A stretch of 64,000 nt of DNA from Boothiomyces macroporosus (GCA_027604185.1 JADGKB010000017.1:109378-173377), one strand, 5' to 3'; positions 11,449-22,388 are shown, numbered from the stretch's first letter. Translations and numbers: made by a program. The notes: generated by a model not told the origin, from the sequence alone.

Positions 11449-12120
11449 ATGGTCTTGGCGATACTATTAGCTTCCTTTACTCTAGCACAATCATTAAACA
11501 CTACCGTTAATCAACCACCACTTTCTACCGCTTGCCAAGCAGTGTTGCAAAAATACGCAAACGCAACTCTTGCTGGATGCACACTTCCACCACAAACTTC
11601 AGCAGCAAACTTGACATCCTTGAACGCAAACTCGTTGAATACGCTTACAAGCGCTCAAAACTTGGATGGTATTTGTGCTTCCACTTGCCAATCTTCAATC
11701 AAAGCAGCTGCAACTGATATTGGAAATGGGTGTGCCAATGACAAGATTGAAGGAATGTTTTCTTATTCGCTTGCGCCAGCAGCAGTTACAGCATTATTGG
11801 ATGTTGGGTGTTACAAAGACGCTGGGCAGTACTGCTTGATAAGCGAAGCAAGTATTCTTTCCAGTGCACTTGGCAACGGAACTGCAAGCACTGCTTTGCT
11901 CACTGATCAAAACTTGGTATGTACAAAGTGTATGATGAACCAGCTATTGATTTTGGACAAGGACATTACTGCTTTCCCTACCGATATTCAAAATGAATAC
12001 AAAACATTTGCCACCATGATTAGAAATACTTGTGCAACACAATACAAGTCATACTCTTCCGGCGCATTGTCTGCTTCAATTGGACTGGCTGGGTTAGTTT
12101 TGGCAAGTTTGCTCCTTTAA
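11449..12120 (+). CDS. Secreted ten-cysteine protein, probable GPI anchor (paralog 3 of 4)
   Basis: 223 residues, intronless; the shortest copy because the Ser/Thr-rich spacer is nearly absent. The signal peptide MVLAILLASFTLAQS leads directly into ACQAVLQKYAN, then GCTLPPQTSA, LDGICASTCQSS, DVGCYKDAGQYC, VCTKCMMNQ and the final Cys before YKSYSSGALSAS. The C-terminal hydrophobic tail GLAGLVLASLLL is again GPI-like. All ten cysteines are conserved, though the first domain half is more divergent. Head-to-tail orientation with the other three copies indicates tandem duplication. Confidence 0.8.
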   Translation: MVLAILLASFTLAQSLNTTVNQPPLSTACQAVLQKYANATLAGCTLPPQTSAANLTSLNANSLNTLTSAQNLDGICASTCQSSIKAAATDIGNGCANDKIEGMFSYSLAPAAVTALLDVGCYKDAGQYCLISEASILSSALGNGTASTALLTDQNLVCTKCMMNQLLILDKDITAFPTDIQNEYKTFATMIRNTCATQYKSYSSGALSASIGLAGLVLASLLL

Positions 12121-12157
12121 CTCAGTGGTTTTCGATGGTCTTTGATTGCCACTCGCT

Positions 12158-12165
12158 ATATAAAG
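12158..12165 (+). promoter_or_regulatory. TATA-like box
   Basis: TATATAAA lies 30 nt or less before the ATG at 12188, within the 67-nt gap between paralogs 3 and 4. Confidence 0.5.
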
Positions 12166-12187
12166 AAAGCCAAGCGAATAAAACTCG

Positions 12188-13138
12188 ATGAATTCAATTA
12201 TATTATTATTTAGTTCAGTACTAGGTCAATCCAGCGAGAGTGTCGCGCTCCCTACTGGAATACCATTGGACTCTATTCCGTTAGTTGGAGTGCCAGTGGG
12301 GAAAGCAGTACCAACAACAGCTAATGCTATTCCAACAAACAATCCTCCGACAATCGGAAATTTACCTCCCAGTACAAGCTCTACAACTGCTGCTCCACTA
12401 CCTCCAACCACTATAGCACCTTCAAACCCCACCACTGTTCCATCAACTGCAGCTACCCCATTACAGTCATCCACTCCAGGCCAAGTTCTTCCATTAAAAG
12501 GAACTGGTACATTAATCAGTGCAGGAACTGGACAGCAACTAACTCTAAACCCAATAATTTCCAGTAACTGTAAATCAGCCTTAAACTCACTTACTGCTCC
12601 ATCTTGCTGGTCTGTTCCAAACATACCAAACTTTCTATCTACCAATTTGAATATATCCCAGTTAGGTGGTGCATTTGATTCAATTTGCAGTGATACATGT
12701 CAATCAGCTCTGGCAGCAGATATTCAAAGTGTAGATCAGGCTTGCGGATCGATTCCAGTCTACGCTTACTGGACAGCAAAACAAGTATTGGCAATCTCGC
12801 AAGCTCTGATTGCGTTTTCTTGCGTAAAAGACCCCTCGTCGGGAAATTATTGCCTTGGTTCAGAGTACTCTATCGTCTCTACTTTGCTTGCAAGTGGGAC
12901 TAGTCCATCTTCCATCCTAGCAAACACCACTATTACGTGTTCCAAGTGTGCATACAATCAAATTGCAGCTATTCAAAAGGAATATTCCGAGTTGGGTTCT
13001 GGCACAAGTCAAGTTCTGAATTCATCTGTTACTCAACTTCAAAACCAATGTGGTGCCCAATACAAGTCTTACCAATCGTCCGCCATCTCAGTATCTACCG
13101 GAATACTGTTTGTTTTGCTCCTGAATGTACTACAATAA
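12188..13138 (+). CDS. Secreted ten-cysteine protein, probable GPI anchor (paralog 4 of 4)
   Basis: 316 residues, intronless, the longest copy. Signal MNSIILLFSSVLGQS is followed by a Pro/Thr-rich mucin-like stalk (about residues 25-110, many PTT/PST motifs) and then the ten-cysteine domain: NCKSAL, SCWSVPN, SICSDTCQSAL, ACG, FSCVKD, YCLG, TCSKCAYNQ and QCGAQYKSYQS. The tail TGILFVLLLNVL is hydrophobic and C-terminal. The long stalk suggests display away from the membrane or in a wall layer. It is the most divergent copy in the N-terminal half. The parvulin gene begins 46 nt downstream. Confidence 0.8.
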   Translation: MNSIILLFSSVLGQSSESVALPTGIPLDSIPLVGVPVGKAVPTTANAIPTNNPPTIGNLPPSTSSTTAAPLPPTTIAPSNPTTVPSTAATPLQSSTPGQVLPLKGTGTLISAGTGQQLTLNPIISSNCKSALNSLTAPSCWSVPNIPNFLSTNLNISQLGGAFDSICSDTCQSALAADIQSVDQACGSIPVYAYWTAKQVLAISQALIAFSCVKDPSSGNYCLGSEYSIVSTLLASGTSPSSILANTTITCSKCAYNQIAAIQKEYSELGSGTSQVLNSSVTQLQNQCGAQYKSYQSSAISVSTGILFVLLLNVLQ

Positions 13139-13184
13139 ATTGCTTCAATTATCTGTAAATTTTCCTCTTGCTTTTTTCTTGCAA

Positions 13185-13631
13185 ATGGACCAAATTAAAG
13201 AAACTCTACAGCCAATCGTAGAAGCACTATCAAAGCCAGTCCTCGGACCAATTACCGGATGGCCAATCTTACTAGTCATCTTGTACGTGCTTTACACCAA
13301 CATCGCCGAGTTCATGTTCCCTTCTCTAAAAATCCGTGCTTCTCACATTCTTGTAAAGACAAAGGAAGAGTGCGAAGAAATCAAGAAAAAGCTGGACACT
13401 GAAACATTCGCTGAATTGGCAATGAAGCATTCAATCTGTCCTTCTGGCAAGAAGGGAGGCTCTTTGGGAGAATTTGGACCTGGACAAATGGTATCGGAAT
13501 TCGACTCTGTTTGCTTCTCTCCAGAATCTAAAGTTGGAAAAGTCTACGGGCCTGTAAAGACACAATTTGGATATCACTTGATCCTGATTACTCATAAACC
13601 AGAACCAAAAGATAAGAAAAAGAAGGAATAA
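13185..13631 (+). CDS. Membrane-anchored parvulin-type peptidyl-prolyl isomerase
   Basis: 148 residues from MDQIKETL. A single transmembrane segment (WPILLVILYVLYTNIAEF) lies near residues 26-43, followed by a complete rotamase domain: IRASHILVKT, FAELAMKHSICPSG, GGSLGEFGPGQMV, and GPVKTQFGYHLILI, ending in a KKKK tail. The block order is that of PpiC/PrsA-type parvulins, which are common in bacteria; nuclear Pin1 types instead carry a WW domain. The likely topology puts the PPIase on one membrane face, plausibly the secretory pathway, and the position next to four secreted-protein genes fits a folding helper (inference). An upstream in-frame ATG at 13125 would overlap the preceding stop, so I use the later one. 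Confidence 0.85.
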   Translation: MDQIKETLQPIVEALSKPVLGPITGWPILLVILYVLYTNIAEFMFPSLKIRASHILVKTKEECEEIKKKLDTETFAELAMKHSICPSGKKGGSLGEFGPGQMVSEFDSVCFSPESKVGKVYGPVKTQFGYHLILITHKPEPKDKKKKE

Positions 13632-13927
13632 TAAACAATCTAGTTACGCATCTGTGTTTCTTTACTAGCTGCCTGGTCACAGAGCAGCTGCGGTCCTATT
13701 CTTGTACAAGCGGCACAAAAAAATAGGAGAAAGGGACGGTTAGTGGATCAAATTAACTCTTTGTCCTGACTAAAGAGAATCCATCGGTCAGAGCATTTCC
13801 CTTACGTAATAGCCCACCAATCTCGATATTTTATCATTCAAATAACTTGGACTTGAACAACCAAATTTCTAGTCTCAAACAATTTTCCCCATTTCGTTTT
13901 TCCAAATTTTTGGAGAACAGTTTCACA

Positions 13928-14576
13928 ATGTTGCATAAACTAGTTATCTTGGGAGATGGTGGGGTAGGAAAGACCGCCCTTACGATACAATTTTGTCGCT
14001 CGCAGTTTATTGGTAATTCTAATTGACAGTAGAGGTAAGCTTCAACTGACAAGTTTTATGATCCTACAATAGAAGATTCGTATCGCAAGCAAGTGGTAGT
14101 AGATAGGCAGCCTTGCATTCTTGATATACTGGACACTGCGGGTCAGGAGGAATTCGTTTCGTACTTTATATTTGACATAGGCTTCGGGATCAGTGGATAA
14201 AAGATGGAGAGGGATTTCTACTTGTATATTCTGTAACTTCAAGGAGATCATTTGACATGATTGAAGGCTTAAAACAACAAATTATGGATGTAAAGGAAAC
14301 CGAAAATGTACCAATAGTCATAGTTGGAAACAAATGCGACAAGAAAGAGAAAGAGGTTTCATATGCGGATGGAGTAGCATTGGCAGCAAAATTGTCAAAT
14401 AACAGTCATATTGGATTTGTGGAAACTTCGGCAAAGACAGCTTTCAATGTTGACTTGTAATTTGTTTTAACAGCAGGGCTTTTTATACACTGATCAGATC
14501 TATAAGGGGAAACGGTGTGTACATGAAGAAGCAGAAGAAGGAAAAGAAGGAAAAGACAAAGTGTTTAATCTTGTAA
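13928..14576 (+). CDS. RAS1: Ras-family small GTPase
   Basis: 189 residues after removal of four introns (14013-14032, 14035-14053, and one each after EEFVS and NVDL; 20, 19, 20, 20 nt). The P-loop is [10 protein letters not shown], the effector loop [12 protein letters not shown], switch [10 protein letters not shown] with the catalytic Gln kept, then NKCD and ETSAK. The tail is Lys-rich and ends CLIL, a CAAX box of the geranylgeranyl type. The length equals canonical Ras. The first two introns are separated by only two exonic bases. Gln at the 61-equivalent argues for Ras rather than Rap. It would act at the plasma membrane in growth signalling. Confidence 0.9.
14033..14034 (+). other. Apparent 2-nt microexon in the Ras gene
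   Basis: Between a 20-nt intron (14013-14032) and a 19-nt intron (14035-14053) only AG remains. It completes the Glu codon of FIEFYDPT, matching the usual F-V-E-x-Y-D-P-T spacing exactly. The alternative is a 17-nt intron ending at 14029 and a 5-nt exon, which would insert one extra residue. Confidence 0.6.
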
Positions 14577-14601
14577 ACTAGCATTAATAAATTTGAAGAG
14601 T

Positions 14602-16921
14602 TTATTTTGAATTTTTGATGAATTTGGAAACCAAATTAGGATCTTTGATCCCTTTAGAAGCCTCTACCCCTGAACAAGCATCTACAAAGACCGGTTTCAA
14701 CTGACTTGCTTCCTTGACATTTTCTGGTGTGAGACCGCCTGCCAATCCTACTGGAATTCCTAATTCAGCCAGCTTGCTGACTAAAGACCAATCAAATGTA
14801 TGGCCTGTTCCACCAATTGCGCTGGGAGTAGTTGTATCTAAAAGAATGGCTTTTGCACTCAACTTGTAGCGCTCGACACCAAGAACAACTTGGTTGAACA
14901 CATCTGTTGCAGATGCATCCACACCAATCACTTGAATAACGGGTTTGTTTAAAAGCTTGTGGAATTGAACTGATTTTGGTTTGTGTAATTGTATATAGTC
15001 CAAATTACAGAATGCAGATATTTCATTAATTTCAGCTGCGGTATGGCTAGTAAAGACTCCAACGATTGCTGGTCTTTGATCGAATTTCTGGGTTGAAAAC
15101 CATTCAGATGATGTGATTGGAATCGTTAAAAGGTTAGAATCGCCCAAAATCTTTTCAGCTTTTGGGTAGACTGCTCTAATTGCATCGACAATGGTTTTTG
15201 CAGCATCTTTGGTTACATATCTAGGAGATTTTTGTTCAAAGATTAAACCAATAAAGTCTGCTCCGCCATCACAGGCGTGTAATGCATCTCCAATGTTTGT
15301 AATCCCACAGATCTTTACTTTTTGAGAAGCGCCGTCAGGTTTTCTCGCACCAAGGAGCTCTTTAACCATCTCTGGCTTGTTAGCAGCTCTCATCAACGCT
15401 TCTCCAACCAAAACACCTTGTGCACCAGAATCAATGTAGGTTTCAACATCTTTTCTTGAAGTAATTCCACTTAAGGCCAATAAAATAATATCAGAATTTT
15501 CAGTCAAGGCTGAAAGAGTTGTAGTTCTGTTCATGTCAACTTGGAAAGTATTCAAGTCTCTATTGTTGACACCAATTACTTTAGCTCCCAAGTTGATTGC
15601 CCTTTTCATTTCAGACACCGCAGCTACTTCAACTAGCGGCTCCATGCCAAGATTTCTAGAGTAATCAATCAATTTAGTCAGCTGTGCATCTGTCAGCATT
15701 GCCACAATCAACAGTACAGTGTCGGCTCCTATTGTTAACAATAATCACCAGCTAAACGTGCTTCAAGGATCTGATATTCGTCAAAAATAAACTCTTTACG
15801 AAGAACGGCAGGTCGGTTAGTCAATCTTTCTAAGCTAGCCCTAACTGTTTGCAGATCAGCTATAGATCCTTTGAACCAATTTGGCTCCGTCAACACTGAA
15901 ATACATGCAGCACCACCATCTGCATAGAGTAGCGATTGTTGCCCAGCATGTGCGTACATGTCAATCTCTCCTTTGGAAGGAGAAGCTCTCTTCACCTCTG
16001 CTAAAACCGCTACTCCGTGTTGATTAATGGACTGTTTAAGTCTGTCAGGAAAAGAGATTAGAGTAGGTGCCAAACCAAGCGCATACGATCGTTCAAGATA
16101 AGCCATGGAGAACCCTGGAAGATTTTTTTGGTCGAATACATCCTTGATTCTTTTTTGGTAAATCTTTTGCAAGATTGATTCATTCTCCACTTTTAACTGT
16201 GCAGGTTTGGCGGTAGAGTTCATCTTGGAAGCCAAGTGTAATGGAATACCATGACCCACATCCTCCTGCTCTTCTGATTTTTGAGTGAATTTCAGATTAT
16301 CTCTATTGACTTTGAGCTCTGACCACAGTCCGCCTTCCCATGATAAGAAATTGGCAAACATTTTCTCGCCCTCTTCGCTTGCAATACTTTCCGGATGGTA
16401 TTGGACACCCTCCATGACAAACTGCTTGTGTCTTACACCCATTATAATTCCACTTTCAGTCCATGAAGTTACTTCCAGTTCCTTTGGTAACGTCTTTGGT
16501 ACTCCAGAAAGAGAATGGTATCGCGTACATTCAATATTCTGCGATACTCCGTCATACAATCCTTTTCCATCATGCTGCACCGGTGTAGTTTTTCCATGAA
16601 TCAATTCTCCACAAGGAGCAACCGTTCCGCCATATAGTTCAAACATGCACTGTTCTCCCAAGCAAACACCAAGAATTGGGATTTTCCCTGCAAAATGCTT
16701 CAACAGTACATTAGAAATTCCTGCTTCAGAGGGATGGCCAGGCCCTACATTAGATTATTTCTACCTGGTGAAATAACCAAGTTCTTTGGGTTCAATGCTA
16801 TTGCTTCCTCTAATGTAATGAAATCATTTCTATGCACAACGACACTCGCTCCCAAATTACAAAGGGACTGGTACACATTCCAGGTAAACGAATCGTAATT
16901 ATCGATCAGCAGTGTGGTCAT
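14602..16921 (-). CDS. TRP1: Trifunctional tryptophan biosynthesis protein: TrpG-TrpC-TrpF
   Basis: 759 residues with two 20-nt introns. Residues 1-200 are the glutamine amidotransferase of anthranilate synthase: [30 protein letters not shown] with the nucleophile Cys, and the HPES triad site. The middle is indole-3-glycerol-phosphate synthase ([49 protein letters not shown]). The C-terminus is phosphoribosylanthranilate isomerase ([28 protein letters not shown]). This fusion order is typical of fungi. The large TrpE subunit is not in the window. Start M at 16921 begins right at the conserved [10 protein letters not shown]; a longer frame upstream is unneeded. It supplies three activities of the chorismate-to-tryptophan pathway. 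Confidence 0.95.
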
Positions 16922-17007
16922 TTTCAGAGATTCTCGTTTCGGAAAATTCAAATTTAGTGGAAGGCCGCTCGTAAATGCCATTTGCAAAACACATACGATG
17001 AATTTAT

Positions 17008-18306
17008 TTAGTATTTGGTCCAACTCCCATTCGTTGGAATCGAGTTGTTACAGATAGAGTCAAAGTTACAGCCAATTAAACCACCATAGATTCGATTAAA
17101 TTCAATCAATGAACACAATTTACCGCAGCCTGGTATTGCATGATAGACTTCATTGACCAGTAGTTTTACATGTGTTTCTTTGTCGCATTCATACAGTTCG
17201 AAAATGACATTTCCCATGAATGGTGCCACTACACTGGTGATGAATCTCCGATGACTTAGCTGACTCATTGGCAATCTGGCATCCAATTGAAACTTGTCCT
17301 TGAACAATCCTAAAGCGGTAATTAAAGGTGCCATGGTTTCTGCGTGAGTAAATTTAAGCACCAGACGGTTGAAATCTGAAGATTTGTATTGCTTCATTTC
17401 ATACGCTATTCCAGAGAGCAAACTGCAGGCAGTTTGTCCATTTAAACTATTCCCATATCCAAGTTCGTAATACTTTTCAATATCATCAAGCAATTCGTAA
17501 TTCTTTATATCCTGATCTTCAAACAGATAACAGACGCCTTCAGTTCGATCAAAGTCCAAAAGAGCGATTTGTGAAGCACAGAGATCCATCAAAGTGTAGA
17601 TTTGTTTCGAATCAAATTCAAGGATATGCTGAAGCCTGGCTTGCAATCCCGGGATAAACCTATCTCTCCAAATCTGGCCCTGTCCTTTGGCACCATTTGA
17701 ATCTTCACTTTCTACATAAGCTTCACATGCTTTTGTTGGATTTAAATCGGCATCAAACTGCCTGTTTTCAACAGAATCGACTGCTGCTTTGAGTCTCAAT
17801 GCATCTAGGAACACAGAAGCAGAATCAAGCACTCGTGGCAAGTTACTAGATTCTACTTTGACTGTTGAATTCAAGAGTCCATATCGCGAATACCGATCAT
17901 GAAACCTTTTGGCAAATGCTTGCAATTCCACTCGCCCAGCAGGTGCCAATTCTCCGGCTTGATCTTTTGGATATGGCAAAGAGAGGCTAGCCAGGCGAGG
18001 GTGTTTTACAGGGTCGACATTAGACTTGATGTAATCAACTAAATCAAACATATTGCTTTGTTTCCCTTCTGTCCACCAACGAATACCATGTCTAGCAATC
18101 AGCTGTACCTGAATCAATTTGCATTGAGGTGTAAACGGAGAGTGGTTTGGTACCGGATAGGGAGATTTTGAACCAAGACTGGTTCTAAATGAAAACGAAT
18201 CAAGCAATTGATAGGCGGCAAAAGTCCAATAGAGAAGGATAGTAACAGCAGCGAGAAGGAAATGACGCTTTCGTACAATCGGAAAGGTGGAGTGAACGGT
18301 TTTCAT
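17008..18306 (-). CDS. Multiple inositol polyphosphate phosphatase (MINPP1-like), histidine acid phosphatase
   Basis: 432 residues, no intron. An N-terminal positively charged stretch and a hydrophobic segment ([18 protein letters not shown]) form a signal anchor. The phosphate pocket is LIARHGIRW near residue 70, with the nucleophile His, and the proton-donor motif [10 protein letters not shown] near residue 325 (HAE rather than the HD of fungal phytases). HAE is characteristic of MINPP1, which dephosphorylates InsP5/InsP6 and 2,3-bisphosphoglycerate in the ER/secretory lumen. Several cysteines in the C-terminal part suggest disulfides. It ends 87 nt before the TRP1 start and is divergent from the OCRL-type gene, so two inositol-phosphate genes share the 238-nt region 18307-18544. 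Confidence 0.85.
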   Translation of the reverse strand: MKTVHSTFPIVRKRHFLLAAVTILLYWTFAAYQLLDSFSFRTSLGSKSPYPVPNHSPFTPQCKLIQVQLIARHGIRWWTEGKQSNMFDLVDYIKSNVDPVKHPRLASLSLPYPKDQAGELAPAGRVELQAFAKRFHDRYSRYGLLNSTVKVESSNLPRVLDSASVFLDALRLKAAVDSVENRQFDADLNPTKACEAYVESEDSNGAKGQGQIWRDRFIPGLQARLQHILEFDSKQIYTLMDLCASQIALLDFDRTEGVCYLFEDQDIKNYELLDDIEKYYELGYGNSLNGQTACSLLSGIAYEMKQYKSSDFNRLVLKFTHAETMAPLITALGLFKDKFQLDARLPMSQLSHRRFITSVVAPFMGNVIFELYECDKETHVKLLVNEVYHAIPGCGKLCSLIEFNRIYGGLIGCNFDSICNNSIPTNGSWTKY

Positions 18307-18544
18307 GAGTTAAATTTTGTAGAAACTTGGACATTTAAATGAGACCCGAGTATTTTCCGGGTAGAGATTTAGCTATCTGCGAAATATGTGACTGCGCTCT
18401 ATACTCGGAACCCAATTCCAACTAGATGAGCAAAAGGTGAGAACACTTATCACCGACTGGTTTTGTATCTGTCTTGCGCTACTCAAAAGTTTCTCTTTTT
18501 TCTTTATTTGGTTTGTTTACAGTTTTCGAAATTAATTTCCTGCA

Positions 18545-21534
18545 ATGGATCAGAACATTTTCGGAGACCTCAAAGTGCTTTCGTCAATTCCAGTCCTCTC
18601 TGGAGCACAAACATTAATCTTGGCGCTTGTTCAATCATCGAGTGCAGCATTGTTCATTTACAGTATTGAATCACTGAAGTCAATTGCATTTCAGAACGCC
18701 ATCAAGATTGTTCCAGAATTGGAAGTAAGGATAGGTAAGAATTCACTAATTAGAATCTTCCGCCAACAATGTGCGATTAACAATTCAGAATTATCACTTT
18801 GTAACTCTCAAAACCAAGGAATTGCAATCATTTATCGCGAATCTAGATAACGTAAAGAACAATGACAACAGTGACACTGCTTGGCTAAACCAATACCAAA
18901 AAGAGCGGTTCATAAAGAAATCTTTGAACTCTCTCAACTATCCCCAATTAGACAATCCTTTCATCCAATCGAATTTATGTATGGCTACGAGTGATGTAAA
19001 GAAGATCAAAAGAGCATATCTGGCAAAAGAGCTGAGGAAAAACTACAAATCAGTTACTGATTATTCAAATTTCAAAATATTTTGTGGGACATGGAATGTA
19101 GCAGGCGAGCCTGCTGCCGAATCACTAAAACCTTGGCTTTATGATGGCCAAGTAGCCAGCCCTGACTTGTACGTACTGGGATTTCAAGAAGTTGATTTAA
19201 GCACTGAAGCTTATTTGATGTACGATCCATTAAAAGAGCAGGAATGGAGTGCTGCTGTAGAACGTGCATTGATATTACATCGTGAAAAATATGTTAAAAT
19301 TGCCTCTAAACAATTGGTTGGAATGTTGATTCTAGTTTATGCACCAGTCAAGAATGTCGGAATTATCCAGGATATATCTGCTGAATCAATTGCTACTGGA
19401 ATTTTGGGCGTGATGGGAAACAAGGGAGCAGTTGGAGTTAGACTTAGAATATTAGATTCATACTACTCGTTTGTGAATTGCCATCTTGCAGCGGACGCAA
19501 ACATGACAGAGAAACGCAATCAGGACTACCAATACATTTCAAAAAAGCTAGTGTATCCTATCCAAACTCGCTTTGAGGATTCGGTAGATTATCAGCAACA
19601 GAACCCGTGGGTAGCCACCTTTTTGGACACCTCTCCACTATTAAATGGTCAGCCTGTTGTGGAAAACACACCACTAGCAACAGGGACAGCTTCTAAAATG
19701 CTGTCTGTATTCGAGTGCGAGTAAATTGTATTAATTATAGCCACTTGGTATGGATGGGTGATTTGAATTACAGAATCAACAATAACGAGGCACAAGTGAA
19801 AGAATTAATCAGCAACCAAAATTTGGAAAAGTTACTCGCGTATGATCAACTGAACATTGAACGAAATGGAAAAAGAGTATTCACTGGATTTGAGGAGGCG
19901 CCTATAACTTTCAACCCTACTTACAAGTACGACTTTGGAACAAGTGTCTACGATACAAGGTATATCATTTTAACCCAAGTGAGAAAAAGAGATGCCCCTC
20001 GTGGTGCGATAGAATATTATGGTTAAAGAATCCACTGCATCTTGATGACCCTGATTGGATAAAGTGCACGAGTTATACTTCTTGCGACCAAATCAAACTA
20101 AGTGACCACAAACCAGTTTCTGCAACCTTTGATACCAAAATTAGAAAAATCAACCAAGCCAAACTTGATGCATTGTCCTTTGAAATTACAAGAGAGATGG
20201 ACAGGTTGGAAAATGAAGCGATACCGACCCTGGCCCTAGATACCACACAATTAGAATTTGGTAATGTAACTCCATTTGCACCAGTAACAAAAAAGTTTAC
20301 CTTTACAAACACAGGGCAGGTACTTTAGATTTAATTCAGGTAATTGCCTCCTTCGCGTTGATCCCAAAAAATACTCAAGAAGCGCTTTTAAAGCCGTGGT
20401 TTAAGGTAACTCCAATCAAAGGTGCGGTTTTCCCTGGGGAAACCATAGAAGTGAATGTAACAATTTCTGTTGCTGCTGAACACATCCATGATTTGAACAT
20501 TGGCAAAGAGCCTCTTACTGATATTATAATATTCCACATTGAAAATGGAAACGACCATTTCATTTCCTTGAATGCAGAGTGGAAAACCTCATTTATAGGA
20601 GAATCGTTGGACCTTTTATGCAGACTTTTGAAACCTTGCAATTCCTACCCTCCTGAAAAACTGCAGAGCCTTACACAGTTGCCAGTAAATTCAGTTTTTA
20701 ATATTAATACACTTGAGCAGGCTTTAAAGGGTGTCAATCCACTAGACATCCAAAGTCACAACTCGACACCACCATCAGAAGTAGAAGGACAAGGTCTATC
20801 ACTACCAAAAGAAGTATGGCATATCATTGATTTCATTTACAAATATGGGATTGATGTGGTAACTCCCTTTTAAGCTGTAGGATGATTTGTTTTTTGCTCC
20901 AGGTGATGATTTGATTGTTCAGCACATGATTCAATGTTTGGATCAAGGGAGAGAATTTGACAAAGAGCTTCTCTTTTTAGATATTAATGACACTAGAGAG
21001 TTTCATATGACAAGCATCCAAGATTTACAACAATCCCAGCTATCTACAGAAAGGGCAGATGTTATATCCAAGTCTAGAGTGGTAGCTGTTCATTCTGCAG
21101 TTCAGTTACTTTTCACTTTTCTCAAGTCTTTGCCTGTTCCAATTATTCCACCAGAATTGCAAGATCGATGTACAGAGGGCCACACCTCATACACCGAAGC
21201 CAAAAGGGTGATTGAAAGCCTTCCAGTATCAAACCACCACATATTCACATATCTAACTAGCTTTTTCAATCAGATATGCAAAGAATACCAAGGAAGGGGA
21301 ACAGTCACTCCAAATTCCTTAGGTAAGATATTCCTAACTTTTGCGAAACTATTTATGCCGATATTCTTTAGACAAAATGCTAGTGCTGCCCCAGTAGAAG
21401 CTCCAAGCATCTCGAACTACCTGTACAGTGGATTTGCTTCTTATGTTTACGGCAAGCCAAAAGAGGAAGTTGACACTGTTGAAACACTAACTCGAAAGAG
21501 AGAAAGATTCATTTCTCACTTTCTTTCAATATAA
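18545..21534 (+). CDS. OCRL: Inositol polyphosphate 5-phosphatase, OCRL/INPP5B type
   Basis: 962 residues with five introns (19, 20, 20, 20, 22 nt). The layout is an N-terminal PH-like region (about 1-130), a 5-phosphatase domain (FKIFCGTWNVAG, LGFQEVDLS, GNKGAVGVR, FVNCHLAAD, WMGDLNYRI, and after splicing RCPSWCDRILW and SDHKPV), an ASH/ABD domain (residues ~530-650, with FTNTG and ALIPK), and a C-terminal RhoGAP-like domain lacking an obvious arginine finger. This is the full OCRL/INPP5B architecture, acting on PI(4,5)P2 in endosomal and Golgi traffic. The WCDRIL and DHKPV blocks appear only after intron removal, confirming the model. Its last 19 coding bases overlap the convergent next gene. 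Confidence 0.93.
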
Positions 21535-22148
21535 GCTGTATGATTGATATTTATTTTCTGCTTTTTTGATACTTTTCCAGAGACAGATTGTTTCTGTTTT
21601 CCCAAGTCACCTTTAGGCGCGATATTGATCGGTTTCGAAGATGATTTAGTATCTAGCTTTTTCTTTTTTACTTCTCCCTGAGTAGTTTCAATGATTTTGA
21701 TTCGGGTATTGAGGAATGTGTGTCCCTTCAACCATGGGATATCAAGATAATCCACCATCCCATCGATTAAATTATTCAGCATTTCATACTCTTGGTCATT
21801 TGGTATACCAACCGCACATATATTACTTTTCCCAACGATTTCCTGTAATTTTGCTTGAGAGTTTTTCAAAAGGGGAACAATCTTGATTGATTCGAAGCAA
21901 AGTGGTGGTAAATGGTTATAAGCCATTATCGGAAGGTCGCCCTTGCACAGTATAATCGATTTAATGGTGGACTTTACATTTTCGTCTTGCAGAGATGAGG
22001 TTAGTTTATTAATTCCCAGGATAAGTTTGCTTTTATCTACAGATTCAAGTTCTGATAGTATGTGAGATTCCTGTTCATTGTTGATTTGGTTCCACTTTAT
22101 GACAAATGGTGAGTCCAGAGCTTGTTTGAACACCTTTCTTTTTTCCAT
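21516..22148 (-). CDS. L7Ae-family protein, Rpp38/Pop3-like RNase P/MRP subunit
   Basis: 210 residues. The central part (residues ~40-120) reads LILGINKLTSSLQ, an Ile/Val-rich strand with CKGD, then SNICAVGI, the kink-turn-binding L7Ae pattern. The N-terminus RKVFKQALDSPFVIKW and basic C-terminal tail (KKKKLD, KKQK) fit eukaryotic Rpp38/Pop3 better than ribosomal eL8 or snoRNP Snu13. The role in tRNA 5' processing is inferred from this similarity. The stop lies inside the OCRL coding end, a 19-bp antisense coding overlap; an unrecognised short 3' intron could change the last residues. Confidence 0.6.
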   Translation of the reverse strand: MEKRKVFKQALDSPFVIKWNQINNEQESHILSELESVDKSKLILGINKLTSSLQDENVKSTIKSIILCKGDLPIMAYNHLPPLCFESIKIVPLLKNSQAKLQEIVGKSNICAVGIPNDQEYEMLNNLIDGMVDYLDIPWLKGHTFLNTRIKIIETTQGEVKKKKLDTKSSSKPINIAPKGDLGKQKQSVSGKVSKKQKININHTAYIERK

Positions 22149-22157
22149 TAAAAAATT

Positions 22158-22292
22158 TTAGCCAACTTGAGAATTTCCAGAAGTACCCTTAGGATAATTA
22201 TATTCACAGCATTGAACTGCCTTCCAAATATCTTTAACGCGTTCACCATTGCAAGAAATAGACATAGTTAACAGTACAGTGCTCGTTGCCAT
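22158..22292 (-). CDS. Possible 44-residue protein, unrecognised
   Basis: An ATG-initiated frame, MATSTVLLTM..., with three cysteines and C-terminal SGNSQVG, fills the gap between Brr2 and the Rpp38-like gene on the same strand and ends 9 nt before the latter's start. An overlapping frame upstream (ACGDDILQEIARR) looks protein-like but has no start and no intron that would join it. The gene may be real, a remnant, or chance. Confidence 0.3.
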   Translation of the reverse strand: MATSTVLLTMSISCNGERVKDIWKAVQCCEYNYPKGTSGNSQVG

Positions 22293-22388
22293 ACAATGCT
22301 TTGAGTAAAAGTAAGCGACGAGCTATTTCTTGTAGAATGTCATCACCACATGCTAAAACGCTTTGATAAACAACTAGTGAATGGTTTT

